Source of the DNA: Meghimatium bilineatum
Taxonomy: Eukaryota > Mollusca > Gastropoda > Stylommatophora > Philomycidae
NCBI GenBank assembly: GCA_034231615.1
Contig: CM067306.1
Coordinates: 65,685,790 to 65,749,789, forward strand
DNA: 64,000 nucleotides
Direction of reading: 5' to 3'
Position 1 is the stretch's first letter. Each line of letters begins with the position of its first letter. Under the pieces are notes generated by a model. The model searched no databases. It saw nothing but the letters and a program-made list of their open reading frames with translations, and was not told the DNA's origin. A program made the translations under genes and the position numbers. Positions 30,600 to 41,475 of this stretch are shown in pieces.

Positions 30600-31330
30600 T
30601 ATCAATGAAACTGTTTAGGCAGACCAGTTTTCTATATGCTGCCTAAAATCCACAAGGAATCTAATCCAGGTAGACTTATTGTCTTTGCATGCTCTTGTCC
30701 CACTGAGCGCATCTCCAACTTCCTTGACAGAATTTTCCAGCCCTTAGCCGAACAACTGCCTTCATTCTTAAAAGACACCAAGCATGCATTGACCATTGTT
30801 TATTCTGTGCAGTTGTCTTCTGATGGTACTTATCATCTGTTCTTGCTTGATGTTTGTCTATTTTATACCCCATGCTGATGGTCTTAGGGCTTTGCAGTTC
30901 TTTCTGGACAAGCGTCCCCATCCCTCTGTATCAACTCCTACTCTAATCCACCTTGCTGAACTGATGCTTACACTCAACACTTTTGAAGGCTTCTCCTTCT
31001 TCTTCTTCAGCGTTTACTTTCAAACTCCCACTGAATCTCCTTTGTAGCAGGACCATGGTCCTACTAGATTTCCGGCAGGATATAGTCCAGAGAATGGAAA
31101 TGCATTGTGTCACCGTTTTAATTGCACCATTGGCCCGACACATCCGTCTTTGGCTGTCTTTTGAATCTGATGGATACTTTATTGATCAGATTAGTGGCGT
31201 TGCTATGGGCACCAAGATAGGACCCAGCTATGCGTGTCTTATCATGGGATATCTGGAACAGTTTGGTTGACCTATGATGGCCCTTTCCAACAAATATATT
31301 GATGATGGCACAGGTATTAAGACCTTAAGA
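30600..31330 (+). mobile_element. Penelope-like element RT fragment, interrupted by Rep-A
   Basis: Reads MLPKIHKESNPGRLIV, CSCPTERISNFLDRIFQPLA, FLDKRPHPSVSTPTL, LMLTLNTFE, then across the Rep-A insertion SDGYFIDQISGVAMGTKIGP and YIDDG. PKIHK.....GR, ISG.AMGT and the Y-D-D-type box are Penelope-like RT motifs. It has frameshifts. Confidence 0.8.
30988..31157 (-). mobile_element. Rep-A copy 3, inside the Penelope-like RT
   Basis: A 170-bp insertion flanked by CTTTTGAA (30980-30987 and 31158-31165). Removing it restores the RT frame NTFE-SDGYF, so both element boundaries are known exactly. Centre has the perfect palindrome AGGACCATGGTCCT. Confidence 0.9.
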
Positions 31331-31640
31331 TTGAAACGTTGAAACTCTCTTTTATACTGTTATTTGAATTTTTTCATACCCATACTCTATAGTCTGAGTG
31401 TCTGTGCCTTCATTGTAAAGTGAATCGACCTTGTGTTTTGAGTAATTATTATTGTCTATACAAACAGATTTACTCAATTGCTTTTAGTTTCAATTATAAA
31501 TAAATTCTGCATGTTTACCGTTAGGGAATTGTGTGTAGACTACTTGTCGCTTGTAATCAAACCCATATATCAGAAGCAATTCATAAATAATTCACTATAT
31601 TTATTTATTTAAATTTTTGTTTATTTAAACAGAAATCATA
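31331..31640. other. No gene seen
   Basis: Follows the Penelope-like fragment and may include its 3' part (GATTGAAACGTTGAAAC near 31330-31350). Otherwise unrecognised. Confidence 0.35.
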
Positions 31641-31995
31641 GGAACAATTGTGTGAGTATGTTCAAGTCATGGAAAAAGTTGGCTATATTCTGTGCTTCAA
31701 GTTAGAGAAACGATTGGATACAGCTATTGTGAGTACTTTCAAGTTAGAGATATGATTGGATACAGCCATTGTGAGTACTTTCAAGTTAGAGAAACAATTG
31801 AATACAGTCATTGTGAGTACTTTCAAGTTAGAGAAACAATTGTGAGTACTTCAGAATTATAGACAGTTGGGTACAGCCTATATGAGTACTTTATGTTAGA
31901 AAGAGAGCTTACTGTCATTCTGGGTACTGTCTAGTTATAAATACAACTTTGTACAGCCACTTATGAGTACTTTAACCTTATGCATGCTGTGTTTA
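31641..31995. repeat. About 42-bp degenerate minisatellite, about 8 units
   Basis: Units with GAGTACTTTCAAGTTAGAGA then AACAATTGGATACAGCCATT. Relics of the same motif lie at 32730-32900. Confidence 0.8.
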
Positions 31996-32725
31996 CAATT
32001 ACGTAATTTCTCTTCTGCTGCGGAATTAGTTTTTGGAAATGTTATGCAATCGTTGCTGTCTGTTTTGAAATCGCAATAACGTTTTTGTTATTACAGATAT
32101 TTAAATAATATTTGCACATATAAATAAAGATTTGAATTCTGCATATATTTTTGTAGGTTTTGTTTGTGTGTGTGTGATACGAGACATGTGGAAAAGTGAT
32201 AAAGACAGATTATGACTTATCTAAAGCTAGGCCTACCATATTTTTGATCGATCGAAAGCTGTTGAATATTATATATTTTACATAGTGAGAACCTTGTGGA
32301 ACCTCGTGGTCTGTTTTAATTAAACAAATGGAAGTACTTACTTCTCAAGATTTCCATGTTGCGTTCAGAATAAATAATGATTTCACTGAATATACGAAGA
32401 TAGAAAAGTATAATAAACTCGATTCACTGTCATGTTGCTTCGCTGCAAAGCTGATTCTTAAAGATTGCTCAGATTTCCATTTAATAATCAAACACTGTCA
32501 TCTATCGCCATTTTGAAAATAGAAATGGGAAGTTAGATAAATTCTCTTCTCAATGTTGCCAAAGCATTCTGTCAAAAAAGCTACAGATCTCGATTTTTTC
32601 GTTTGGTTTCGGGTTTAGCGAACCAGGCGGTGGATTCTGCTGTCCGAAATCAAGACATGACACAATTCCGGCGGAATGCACTGCCTGAACACAGCATGCT
32701 AAAGGTTGAAGTTTTAAAGATCGAT
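31996..32725. other. No gene seen
   Basis: Intron 7 DNA without recognised elements. A short GT microsatellite is at 32163-32176. Confidence 0.35.
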
Positions 32726-32969
32726 AGGTACAACCATTGTGAGTATTTTCAAATGATAGAAATGGTTTTCATTCTTTGTTTCAATTTACATAAACAGTTG
32801 TTTACAGTTATCATACTTTCACATGGTAGAAATAATTGGTAAACATCAATGTAAGTACATTCTAGTTATGGTTGGTTATAACCATTTGAGTACTTTCATC
32901 TTATAGAAACCACTGGTTATATTTATTTTTATGATTTATCAACTTATGGAAATAATTGGATGCAATTAT

Positions 32970-33125
32970 GTACTTTTGAGTTTATAAAAACAGTTAGTTG
33001 CAACATTTGGTTTATAAAAACAGTTGGTTGCAACATTTGGTTTATAAAAATAGTTGGTTGCAACATTTGGTTTATAAAAACAGTTGGTTGCAACATTTGG
33101 TTTATAAAAACAGTTGGTTGCAACA
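32970..33125. repeat. 30-bp minisatellite, 5 units
   Basis: Unit GGTTTATAAAAACAGTTGGT plus TGCAACATTT. Confidence 0.9.
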
Positions 33126-33199
33126 GCTGTATTTTCATGATTAAAAATAATGTGTGCAGGAGACTGCCGAAAAACTGTGTACACGTGTTGAATAAATGT

Positions 33200-34330
33200 T
33201 AGAAAACTGTGTACCATATGGTAAATAATTGTTACAAAACTGTGTACCATATGATAAATAATTGTTACAAAACTGTGTACCATATGATAAATAATTGTTA
33301 CAAAACTGTGTACCATATGGTAAATAATTGTTACAAAACTGTACCATATGGTAAATAAATGTTACAAAACTGTACCATATGGTAAATAATTGTTACAAAA
33401 CTGTACCATATGGTAAATAATTGTTACAAAACTGTACCATATGGTAAATAATTGTTACAAAACTGTACCATATGGTAAATAATTGTTACAAAACTGTACC
33501 ATATGGTAAATAAATGTTACAAAACTGTACCATATGGTAAATAATTGTTACAAAACTGTGTACCATATGATAAATAATTGTTACAAAACTGTGTACCATA
33601 TGGTAAATAATTGTTACAAAACTGTGTACCATATGGTAAATAATTGTTACAAAACTGTACCATATGGTAAATAATTGTTACAAAACTGTGTACCATATGA
33701 TAAATAATTGTTACAAAACTGTACCATATGGTAAATAAATGTTACAAAAATGTGTACCATATGGTAAATAATTGTTACAAAACTGTGTACCATATGATAA
33801 ATAATTGTTACAAAACTGTACCATATGGTAAATAATTGTTACAAAAATGTGTACCATATGGTAAATAATTGTTACAAAACTGTACCATATGGTAAATAAT
33901 TGTTACAAAACTGTACCATATGGTAAATAAATGTTACAAAACTGTACCATATGGTAAATAATTGTTACAAAACTGTGTACCATATGGTAAATAATTGTTA
34001 CAAAACTGTGTAACACGTGGTAAATAAATGTTAGAAAACTGTGTACCATATGGTAAATAATTGTTACAAAACTGTGTACCATATGGTAAATAAATGTTAC
34101 AAAACTGTGTAACACGTGGTGAATAAATGTTAGAAAACTGTGTACCATATGATAAATAATTGTTACAAAAATGTGTACCATATGGTAAATAATTGTTACA
34201 AAACTGTGTACCATATGGTAAATAATTGTTACAAAACTGTGTAACACGTGGTGAATAAATGTTAGAAAACTGTGTACCATATGGTAAATAAATGTTAGAA
34301 AACTACTCCTTATGGTAAATAAATATTATA
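33200..34330. repeat. 31/33-bp minisatellite with palindromic core, about 34 units
   Basis: Unit ACCATATGGTAAATAATTGT plus TACAAAACTGT, with or without GT (31 or 33 bp). Most units contain the perfect palindrome TACCATATGGTA. Variants have CATATGATAA or AACACGTGGT. Confidence 0.95.
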
Positions 34331-34359
34331 AAAAAATATACAAAGGATTAAATAGCAGT

Positions 34360-34595
34360 TTTATGCTGGAAAACACACAGCATATCAATGTTTCTACCAG
34401 ATATGTTTTTATCAAGATGGTGACAAACAAAAACATAATGGAACAAGAAAGTTGCATGAAGACTTTATGAAGCTTGTAATTACATGTAGTCTTTAGGCTG
34501 CTTTATTGTCAGACTATGTGCTTGTTTGTCTCTATATTGATAAAGATCTTTTTGTTGAAACATTGATCCCTTGTATTTTACAACATAAAACAGCA
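34360..34595 (+). mobile_element. Penelope-like element 3' end
   Basis: TTGATAAAGATCTTTTTGTT then GAAACATTGA matches the 3' region following the GIY-YIG ORF at 41440-41465. Confidence 0.6.
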
Positions 34596-34599
34596 ATTT

Positions 34600-34860
34600 A
34601 GCCCTTCTTCTTCTGTGTTCATTCTCAAACTTCTGCAGATTAGCTGGATGCAGTCAGGAGAACAGAATGTGTTGTACCAATGTTTACAGCTTTGCTGTGA
34701 TATCTGCGCCTTTCAGCCTGACACATTCGACTTTAAGTATAGCTTCCTGATCACTTTGACCCTATATGAGATGGAACAGCCAACTTCACCCCTTAATTTC
34801 CTTAGCCACCTCTTTGGCATAACATCTCAAAATGCCAAACTTGAAAATGAAAATGTTGCA
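34600..34860 (+). repeat. Rep-B copy
   Basis: TTCATTCTCAAACTTCTGCA, ATTAGCTGGATGCAG, and GCTGTGATATCTGCGCC are shared with 37360-37520, 60550-60680 and 63870-64000. Confidence 0.65.
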
Positions 34861-35099
34861 CAAAAATGAGAATTGCATCATAGGAAGGTAAACGTTGTTG
34901 CTATTCTTTGCTTTCCTTTGGAGCCCTGTCAACACACAGGCCCTGACAACCAGGCCCTGATAAAATGTGAGCAAGCTTCATAACCCATGTTATAGTTTTT
35001 CGTACATTTATTTACCTTATATAAACAATTGGTTACATTCATTGTGAATGCCTTCCCTGTATAGAAATATATGAATCATTTGAAATACTGTAGAAGTGA

Positions 35100-35275
35100 T
35101 ACGACGGACCCTGTAGCCTCATTGATAGCTTACCTACTATCTCCGGATTACAGTATTCCAGGTTTGAAACTACACCAAGACCCAAAACATATGAGTCAGG
35201 ATGTCTCACCTGACAGTCAACCTGCTGTAAATGGGTACTTGGCGCATTAATTGAGGACAATAAACACAGACAGAC
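35100..35275 (+). repeat. tRNA-derived SINE
   Basis: CTGTAGCCTCATTGATAGC then CCAGGTTTGAAACTAC resemble A and B boxes of a tRNA-derived promoter. The body has AATGGGTACTTGGCGCATTA. Confidence 0.5.
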
Positions 35276-35401
35276 ACTGAACTGACCACCTCACCTAATA
35301 GTTGCTGCGGATTAGTACATGAAGAGTTATCTTCATTCCCCCCCCCCCCACCAGCATGTTGCTGCCATGCTACTTACCTCTACTTTAGAAGTAATACTAA
35401 T

Positions 35402-35575
35402 CATTAGAAGGCTTCCTGCCAAAGACGGATGTGTCGGGCCATTGGTATAAATAAAACTGTGACACAACACATTTCCATTCTCTGGATAACATCCTGCTGG
35501 AAATCAAGTAGGATCATGATCCTGCTACAATGGAGGTCCAGCAGGAGTTTGAGAATGTACGCTGAAGAAGATTAG
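35402..35575 (+). mobile_element. Rep-A copy 4
   Basis: Rep-A with GCCAAAGACGGATGTGTCGG start and CGCTGAAGAAG end, flanked by ATTAGAAGG (35402-35410 region and 35572-35580). Confidence 0.8.
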
Positions 35576-36780
35576 AAGGTTTGTGAAAGTAGAATTGTTC
35601 ATTTGGAAGTCTATAAAAGCAAGATTAGTTATTTCAAAGTTTGGCATTGTAAAATTAATCATTTGAAATACTAGAATTGTGAAATTAATCATTTGAAATA
35701 CTGGAATTGTGAAATTAATTATTTCAAAGTATATTGTTATGAAATTCATAATTTCAATGCAAGTGGAAGTGAGATTAATTATTTTAGTTTGTCACAGTGA
35801 CAGTTATTGTCACAGTGACAGAAACTAATCATCTCAAAATGTAAAAACCAGATTTATAATTTGATATCCAGGAAAAAAACAAGTCTTTAATGGTCTCTTA
35901 AATTGGGATTAATCATTTCAAGGTATCCAAAACTCAGGATAATCATTTACATTTTTGTGAAACTAATCATTTCAAGATTTGTGAAGCTGATATTAATCAT
36001 GTGAAAGAGTGAGATTAATTATTTAAAAGAGAGAAATTCATTCATTTGAAAGAGTGAGAGATTAAACATTTGAAATATGTCAAAATGAGATTAACTATTT
36101 AAATTTCTGCCAGTGAGAATAGTCATTTCAAAGTCTGTCAAAGTGTGATTCATCATTTCAGTGTCTGTCAAACTGAGATTCGTTCATTCATTTTCCTTTT
36201 GCGCTGAAGTTAGTGCATAGGGCAGAGGTCAGATCTCTCCAATTCTGTTTGTTCAAAGCTATTCTGTACAGTTCTTGAATAGTACAAACTGAGATTAATC
36301 ATATAAAAATCTGCCAAACTAAGATTAATCATATAAATGCTTGATAAAGTGAGATTAATCATATCAATGTCTGTTAAACTGAGATTAATCATATCAAAGT
36401 CTGTCAAAATGAGATTAATCATTTTAATGTCTGTTAAAGTGAAAGTGAGATTAATCATATCAATGTCTATCAAAGTGAGATTAATCATATCAAATGTTTC
36501 AGAATGAGGTTATTTATTTGTAAGTGCGTCAGTAAGATTAATCATTTATGTTCCTTCATTGGGAAATTAATCATTTTATTTCAAAGTCTGCCAAAATGAG
36601 ATTAATCATTTCAATGTCTGTCAGAGTTAGAATAGTCATTACTATGTCTGCTAAAGTGAGATTCAAAGTCTGTAAAAGCTAGATTATTTATTTTAATAGT
36701 AGAAAGAGTGAGATTTTAATTATTTGAAAGTCTTGTCAAAAGTGAGATTATTTATTTCAAAATCTGTCATAATGAATATC
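35576..36780. repeat. Degenerate GAGATTAATCATTTCAAAG array, 1.2 kb
   Basis: Some 30 diverged units of about 28-36 bp sharing TGAGATTAATCAT and TCTGTCAAA. One small non-array insertion is at 36185-36285. Confidence 0.85.
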
Positions 36781-37340
36781 ATCTTGCACAGTGTGGATTA
36801 AGTAGGGGATTAAAGCTCTCTTTATGAGAGACATGCTTCTTTCAAGACACTTCAAGAATACATTCATTTATATCTGTTTCATTAACAATGTCTTAGTAAT
36901 ATGTGGACAGAAATCATGTAATATGTGGACAGAAATCACACACTTGCAGACAACTGCAAAATTACACCATGCACAGTCAATACATACTTATGTCCCTTTT
37001 TAATTGCCTATTCCTAAGTGAATGATGGTTGGTTGCATCTACACTTGCCATTCAGTGTAGGGAAGTGGGAGCCCTAGTTGTCATTCCAAGGCCAGATGTG
37101 CTGACTTGGGTGCATTTTGTCCATGTTTTTTCAAGGTTAACTTGATGTGTTCTGTCCACCGTTGTTTTAGTCTACCTTTGGCTTTATATCCGGATATTCT
37201 TTAATTCTTTTCTCTTATTGGTATTTGGTTTGAGCTCATTCTCATAAAGTGACTGGACCATTTTATGTCCCTTCAATGACTTAAATTTTGCTATTTTTCC
37301 TTTTTTTTTTAAAAACCTGTGAAACCTTTCATTATTGTTC
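36781..37340. other. No gene seen
   Basis: Intron 7 DNA. 37020-37260 has words typical of reversed LINE 3' ORFs (GTTAACTTGATGTGTTCTGT), but assignment is weak. Confidence 0.35.
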
Positions 37341-37344
37341 ATAT

Positions 37345-37530
37345 ATTCTTCTTCTTCTGTTGTCAGCAGATTCCTACAGATTAGCAGGATGCAGTGCAGA
37401 GAACAAAATTGATTGCATCATGGTTTACAACTCGGCCGTGGTAACTGCTCCTTCTATGCCTGACAGCATGGCTTCTGGGTCACATTAACCTTGTATGGGA
37501 TGGGTCGGTCAGCCCCCTCTCTCACACCTA
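37345..37530 (+). repeat. Rep-B copy
   Basis: ATTCCTACAGATTAGCAGGA then TGCAGTGCAGAGAAC, with the same downstream order as at 34600. Its relation to the candidate exon that follows is unclear. Confidence 0.55.
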
Positions 37531-37592
37531 TCCATCTCTTATGACATGTATAGAAGATCACATTGTCACTATTCTGTGCACTCCTTCTAGAG

Positions 37593-37715
37593 AGAGCCCC
37601 AGTAAAACGTGGGTGAACATGTATTGTGATGATGAGGCACTTGCTGAGATCACATTGTATACAGTTTCTGATGAGTGGGATGTTATTGAAACATTTGTTG
37701 CGGTTAAATTATATG
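37593..37715 (+). CDS. Candidate cassette exon of the Ig-superfamily receptor
   Basis: After a pyrimidine-rich acceptor (CTGTGCACTCCTTCTAGAG) a frame reads SPSKTWVNMYCDDEALAEI, then LYTVSDEWDVIETFVAVKLY, to a possible donor TATG/GTAGCT. Entry phase 1 and exit phase 1 would let it be included or skipped between exons 7 and 8 without frame change. It has an acidic, non-repetitive composition like the neighbouring tail exons. Against it, the acceptor used would be the second AG of TAGAG, the donor is weak, and a Rep-B copy lies just upstream. Function unknown. Confidence 0.25.
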
Positions 37716-37864
37716 GTAGCTGTTAGTGTGCTTGGAGACAGGATTACCTAAACCATGATCTCCATTATTTTCAATGGTCAAAAAGTTTTGATATAACCAA
37801 ATTGGACTCACGTTGAACTTGAAAGGAGCATACTCTATCATAAAGGATGAAAGCAGCATATCTC

Positions 37865-38362
37865 ATCATAAGTTGTATCAGTTGGAGTTGCATGTCTTGA
37901 CAAGCTTGTATCAGTTGGAGTTGTATGTCTTGACAAGCTTGTATCAGTTGAAGTTGCATGTCTTGACAAGCTTGTATCAGTTGAAGTTGCATGTCTTGAC
38001 AAGCTTGTATCAGTTGAAGTTGCATGTCTTGACAAGCTTGTATCAGTTGGAGTTGTATGACTTGACAAGCTTGTATCAGTTGGAGTTGCATGTCTTGACA
38101 AGCTTGTATCAGTTGAAGTTGTATGTCTTGACAAGCTTGTATCAGTTGGAGTTGTATGTCTTGACAAGCTTGTATCAGTTGGAGTTGTATGTCTTGACAA
38201 GCTTGTATCAGTTGGAGTTGCATGTCTTGACAAGCTTGTATCAGTTGGAGTTGTATGTCTTGACAAGCTTGTATCAGTTGGAGTTGTATGTCTTGACAAG
38301 CTTGTATCAGTTGGAGTTGTATGTCTTGACAAGCTTGTATCAGTTGGAGTTGCATGACTTGA
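37865..38362. repeat. 33-bp minisatellite, 15 units
   Basis: Unit AGCTTGTATCAGTTGGAGTT plus GTATGTCTTGACA with A/G and C/T variants. Both strands stay open in several frames because the period is divisible by three. Confidence 0.95.
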
Positions 38363-38619
38363 GACATTTTTTCTCATGGATAAATCTGCAGATTCATCAT
38401 CAATTTGATTGGTTTTAGGAAAAAACATGGGAAAATTACATCGCTGTACTTTTGTGTGTTGAAACTGAGCCTTTGTTCTTGTCCCTTTACAAAATATTGA
38501 GTTCTGGGCTATACTAGCAGGACAGTCCTAGCAGGACTATATATATCTCATGAGTATATGTATCTTAATTTCCTAGTTATGATTGGTAAATCATCAAGAT
38601 CCAGTCCTGTTCTCCTTCT

Positions 38620-38950
38620 TCATCTTCTACAGCATTCATTCTCAAACTCCCGCTGAATCTCTCATGTACCAGGACAATGGTTCTACTAGATTTCATTCTC
38701 AAACTCCCGCTGAATCTCTCATGTACCAGGACAATGGTCCTACTAGATTTCATTCTCAAACTCCCGCTGAATCTCTCATGTACCAGGACAATGGTCCTAC
38801 TAGATTTCATTCTCAAACTCCCGCTGGATCTCTCATGTACCAGGACAATGGTTCTACTAAATTTCCAGCAGAATATAGTCCAGAGAATGAAAATGCACAG
38901 TGTCTATATTTTATTTACATGAATGGCCCAACACATCCATCTTCGCTGGG
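38620..38950 (-). mobile_element. Rep-A copy 5 with internal 4-fold amplification
   Basis: Reverse Rep-A in which a 57-60-bp segment (TTCTCAAACTCCCGCTGAAT, then ACCAGGACAATGGTCCTACT) is repeated four times. The remaining half (CAGAATATAGTCCAGAGAAT to CATCCATCTTCG) is single. Confidence 0.8.
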
Positions 38951-39239
38951 GTTCTCATTCACACCTCCTCATTTCTTGTCCTGTCTTACCATTTAAAAAT
39001 CTTTCCCCAGCAGTGTTCACAAATGTTTGCAACCTATTTTGGCTTGACATTATGAAGATTTCTATGACTTTCTATCTGAAAAAACTAGGGAATGCCTGAA
39101 AATGAAAGATTGAGATATTCATTGATATAATATTGTGTATATTGTGTGTACTGTGAATTGTTTCTCTTCTAATGTTTCAAATTTTTATACTACTTTTCTG
39201 CCATATGTGTCTATAATTAGAAACATGTTTTTTTTAAAT

Positions 39240-39660
39240 ATATATATATACATATAGTTAGAAGTATTAGAGTTGCAATGCATATATGCTAGTGTATACA
39301 AATTGCAATGCAAGTATAGTATTAGAGTTGCAATGTATAGATAATACTACTGTATACAAATTACAATGCAAGTATTTTCCACACTTTCTGGTTCGCCTTT
39401 TTTCCGTCGCCACAGGGCTTTTTGTGTGAGTTGATGATTGATGATAGTTGAGTAATGACTAGCACTGAGAATTGTGTTTAAAGTGTGGAGGAGTTGCACC
39501 ATTCCTAGACCACGCTCTCTCTTCCTGATCCAATAGTGTTCCAGTGGCAAGATAAATCAAGATAACTGGAGATGTACCAGGATGCAGTGGATGACCAGAG
39601 TGTTAAATGTATAATGCAAGTATAGTGTTAAAAACAAATTGCAATGTATATAAAAAAAAA
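39240..39660. repeat. Decayed GCAATGTATA-type repeats and a LINE-like piece
   Basis: Loosely repeated AGAGTTGCAATG / TACAAATTGCAATGCAAGTA units. 39380-39600 is unassigned. Confidence 0.4.
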
Positions 39661-39739
39661 AACTGTCAAATACTGCATGTTTCCCTTTAGGGAGTTGCAG
39701 GGAGGGAATCCTATAAAAACAGAAGCTAAATATAAACAT

Positions 39740-40345
39740 ACATGGAGAGAAACTACAACAAGTAGAACAGTATCAATATCTTGGACACATAATCACAAAT
39801 GAAGGCAAATGTGAAACAGAAGTTAAAAGGAGAATAGGAATGGCTAAAAGTACTTTCAATGACATGAGGAAAATATTAACATCTAAACACATTACAAACA
39901 AGTTAAAAATGAGAATTATAAAATGATACATCTATTCTATATTTCTGTATAGTTCAGAAACATGGACAAAAACAACTAGAAAATAGAATTGATATCTTTG
40001 AGATGTGGATATATAGAAGAACAGGGAGAATATCATGGAAAGAGAAGAAACCATGTACATGGTTTGGACATGTATGTCAGCATGATTCCTTGTAAAAAAA
40101 AATACTGCAGGGAACTGTTGAAGGTGGAAGAAGCAGAGGAGGGCAAATAAAAGCATGGACAGACATCAAGAACTGTACAGGACATGATTTTTCCATACTA
40201 ATCTGCATTGTTGAAGATAGATATCGCTGGGGGACTCTGTATGCTCATGCATCCAATATTGTACCCCTACAACGCTGGGTCTATGTGTTGATGCATCTAA
40301 TGTGGAACCCCTACAGCCCTGACAGTTATGGGTTAATAGAATAGA
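39740..40345 (+). mobile_element. RTE-type LINE 3' region
   Basis: Frames read QYQYLGHIITNEGKCETEVK, RRIGMAKSTFNDMRKIL, then WFGHVCQHDSL, LQGTVEGGRSRGGQIKAW, DRYRWGTLYAHASNIVPLQ and TVMG, collinear with the end of the RT ORF at 13844. Stops are present. It is a dead copy ending near GGTTAATAGAATAGATAA. Confidence 0.8.
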
Positions 40346-40399
40346 TAAATAGAATCACATCACTGTTCCTCCCCCTCTAATGTTCGCTGTCATGTTTTT

Positions 40400-40830
40400 T
40401 TTAGTGTTGGGGCATAGTAAGATATATGGGTGCAGGTCTTGGACAATAAACAAACTGGAAAGTGGGAAATTAGTGACAATAGAGATGTGGTTCTACAGAA
40501 GAATGCTGAGAATACCATGGACTGCCAGAAAAACTAATGTAGAGGTGTTGAAAGAGTCAAATGCGAAATGGACCTTAATCAATAATATAAGAAAAAGATA
40601 ATCTTCTTTTTTTGGCCACTTCATGAGATAGGCAGGTTTGGAGAACTTAGCCACAACAGGCAAAATTGAAGGCAACAGAGACAGAGGGCAACAACATGAG
40701 AAAATATTAGACAGTTTGACAACCTGGCATGACAGGGAAACAACAACGATCTTGATACATAATACTGTGGCCAGAGAGCTGTGGAGAGCCATAACTGCCT
40801 ACGCCAGCCAGCATGGCACCTGGTGATGAT
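40400..40830 (+). mobile_element. LINE RT C-terminus
   Basis: Reads GCRSWTINKLESGKLVTIEM, WFYRRMLRIPWTARKTN, then TGKIEGNRDRGQQHEKILDS and AYASQHGTW. It is the most complete copy of the ending seen at 20612. Confidence 0.8.
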
Positions 40831-40871
40831 GATAGTAAGATATATTACAATAGGCCTATCAATATAAGAAA

Positions 40872-41475
40872 ATGTACCATAAATGTATCTTTTCATTTCC
40901 CAAGGCCACTTTCTCTATCGATGAGGCCTCTACATGTGAATCCCGTAATGTTATTTATGTGATCATTTGTAAACGCTGTGGCAAACAGCACATCGGGGAA
41001 ACCGGCTTAAGATTGAACGGTCGTTTTAGTAACCATCTTCATACCATCAAGCACAGAACACCTACGCCTGTGACCACACACTTCAACGGAGATGGTCATC
41101 ATGGTACTCTTGATATTCAGGTCACTGCCATCAGATCCTGCACCACAGATGATAGATCTAGGTACACTCTAGAAAATCGTCTAATTTTTTAATTGGGTAC
41201 CCTAAAGCCTTTTTTGACTCAATTCCAACCACTCTTTTGTCTAGTACTGGGTTGGTGCGGTCTTGGTCTTCATTCATTTTGTTCCATCATTTACGTTATC
41301 GTTTTGTTTGTTTCGTTTCCACATATATTTACGTTTTTCCTGTCCTTCCGGCATTTCATTTCTATATTTCCGTTGGATACATTTGTGTGTCATAATAATT
41401 TTCATTCGTCGTATTTTGATGTTTTGTGCATTTCTTGATAAAGACCTTTTGGTTGAAACATTGAATATGTTTTGT
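40872..41475 (+). mobile_element. Penelope-like element GIY-YIG endonuclease end
   Basis: A frame reads SRNVIYVIICKRCGKQHIGE, TGLRLNGRFSNHL, then HFNGDGHHGTLDIQV and TLENRLIF before a stop at 41190. VIYVIIC...C...HIGET..L..R...H is the GIY-YIG domain of Penelope-like elements, which nicks target DNA during insertion. The RT is missing. 41440-41470 (TTGATAAAGACCTTTTGGTT) is the element's 3' region. Confidence 0.85.

Noticed and set aside
33200-34330. CRISPR-like array of direct repeats
   Set aside because: Units are contiguous with no unique spacers, and the genome is eukaryotic. It is a minisatellite. The same applies to 23565-24165 and 51920-52572.
37655-37690. Hammerhead ribozyme core (CTGATGAG ... 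GAAAC)
   Set aside because: The bases between CTGATGA and GAAA do not pair into stem II and no flanking stems I/III are evident.
37771-38428. Overlapping 196-201-residue repeat proteins on both strands
   Set aside because: A 33-bp period without stops opens many frames at once, with no preference for one.
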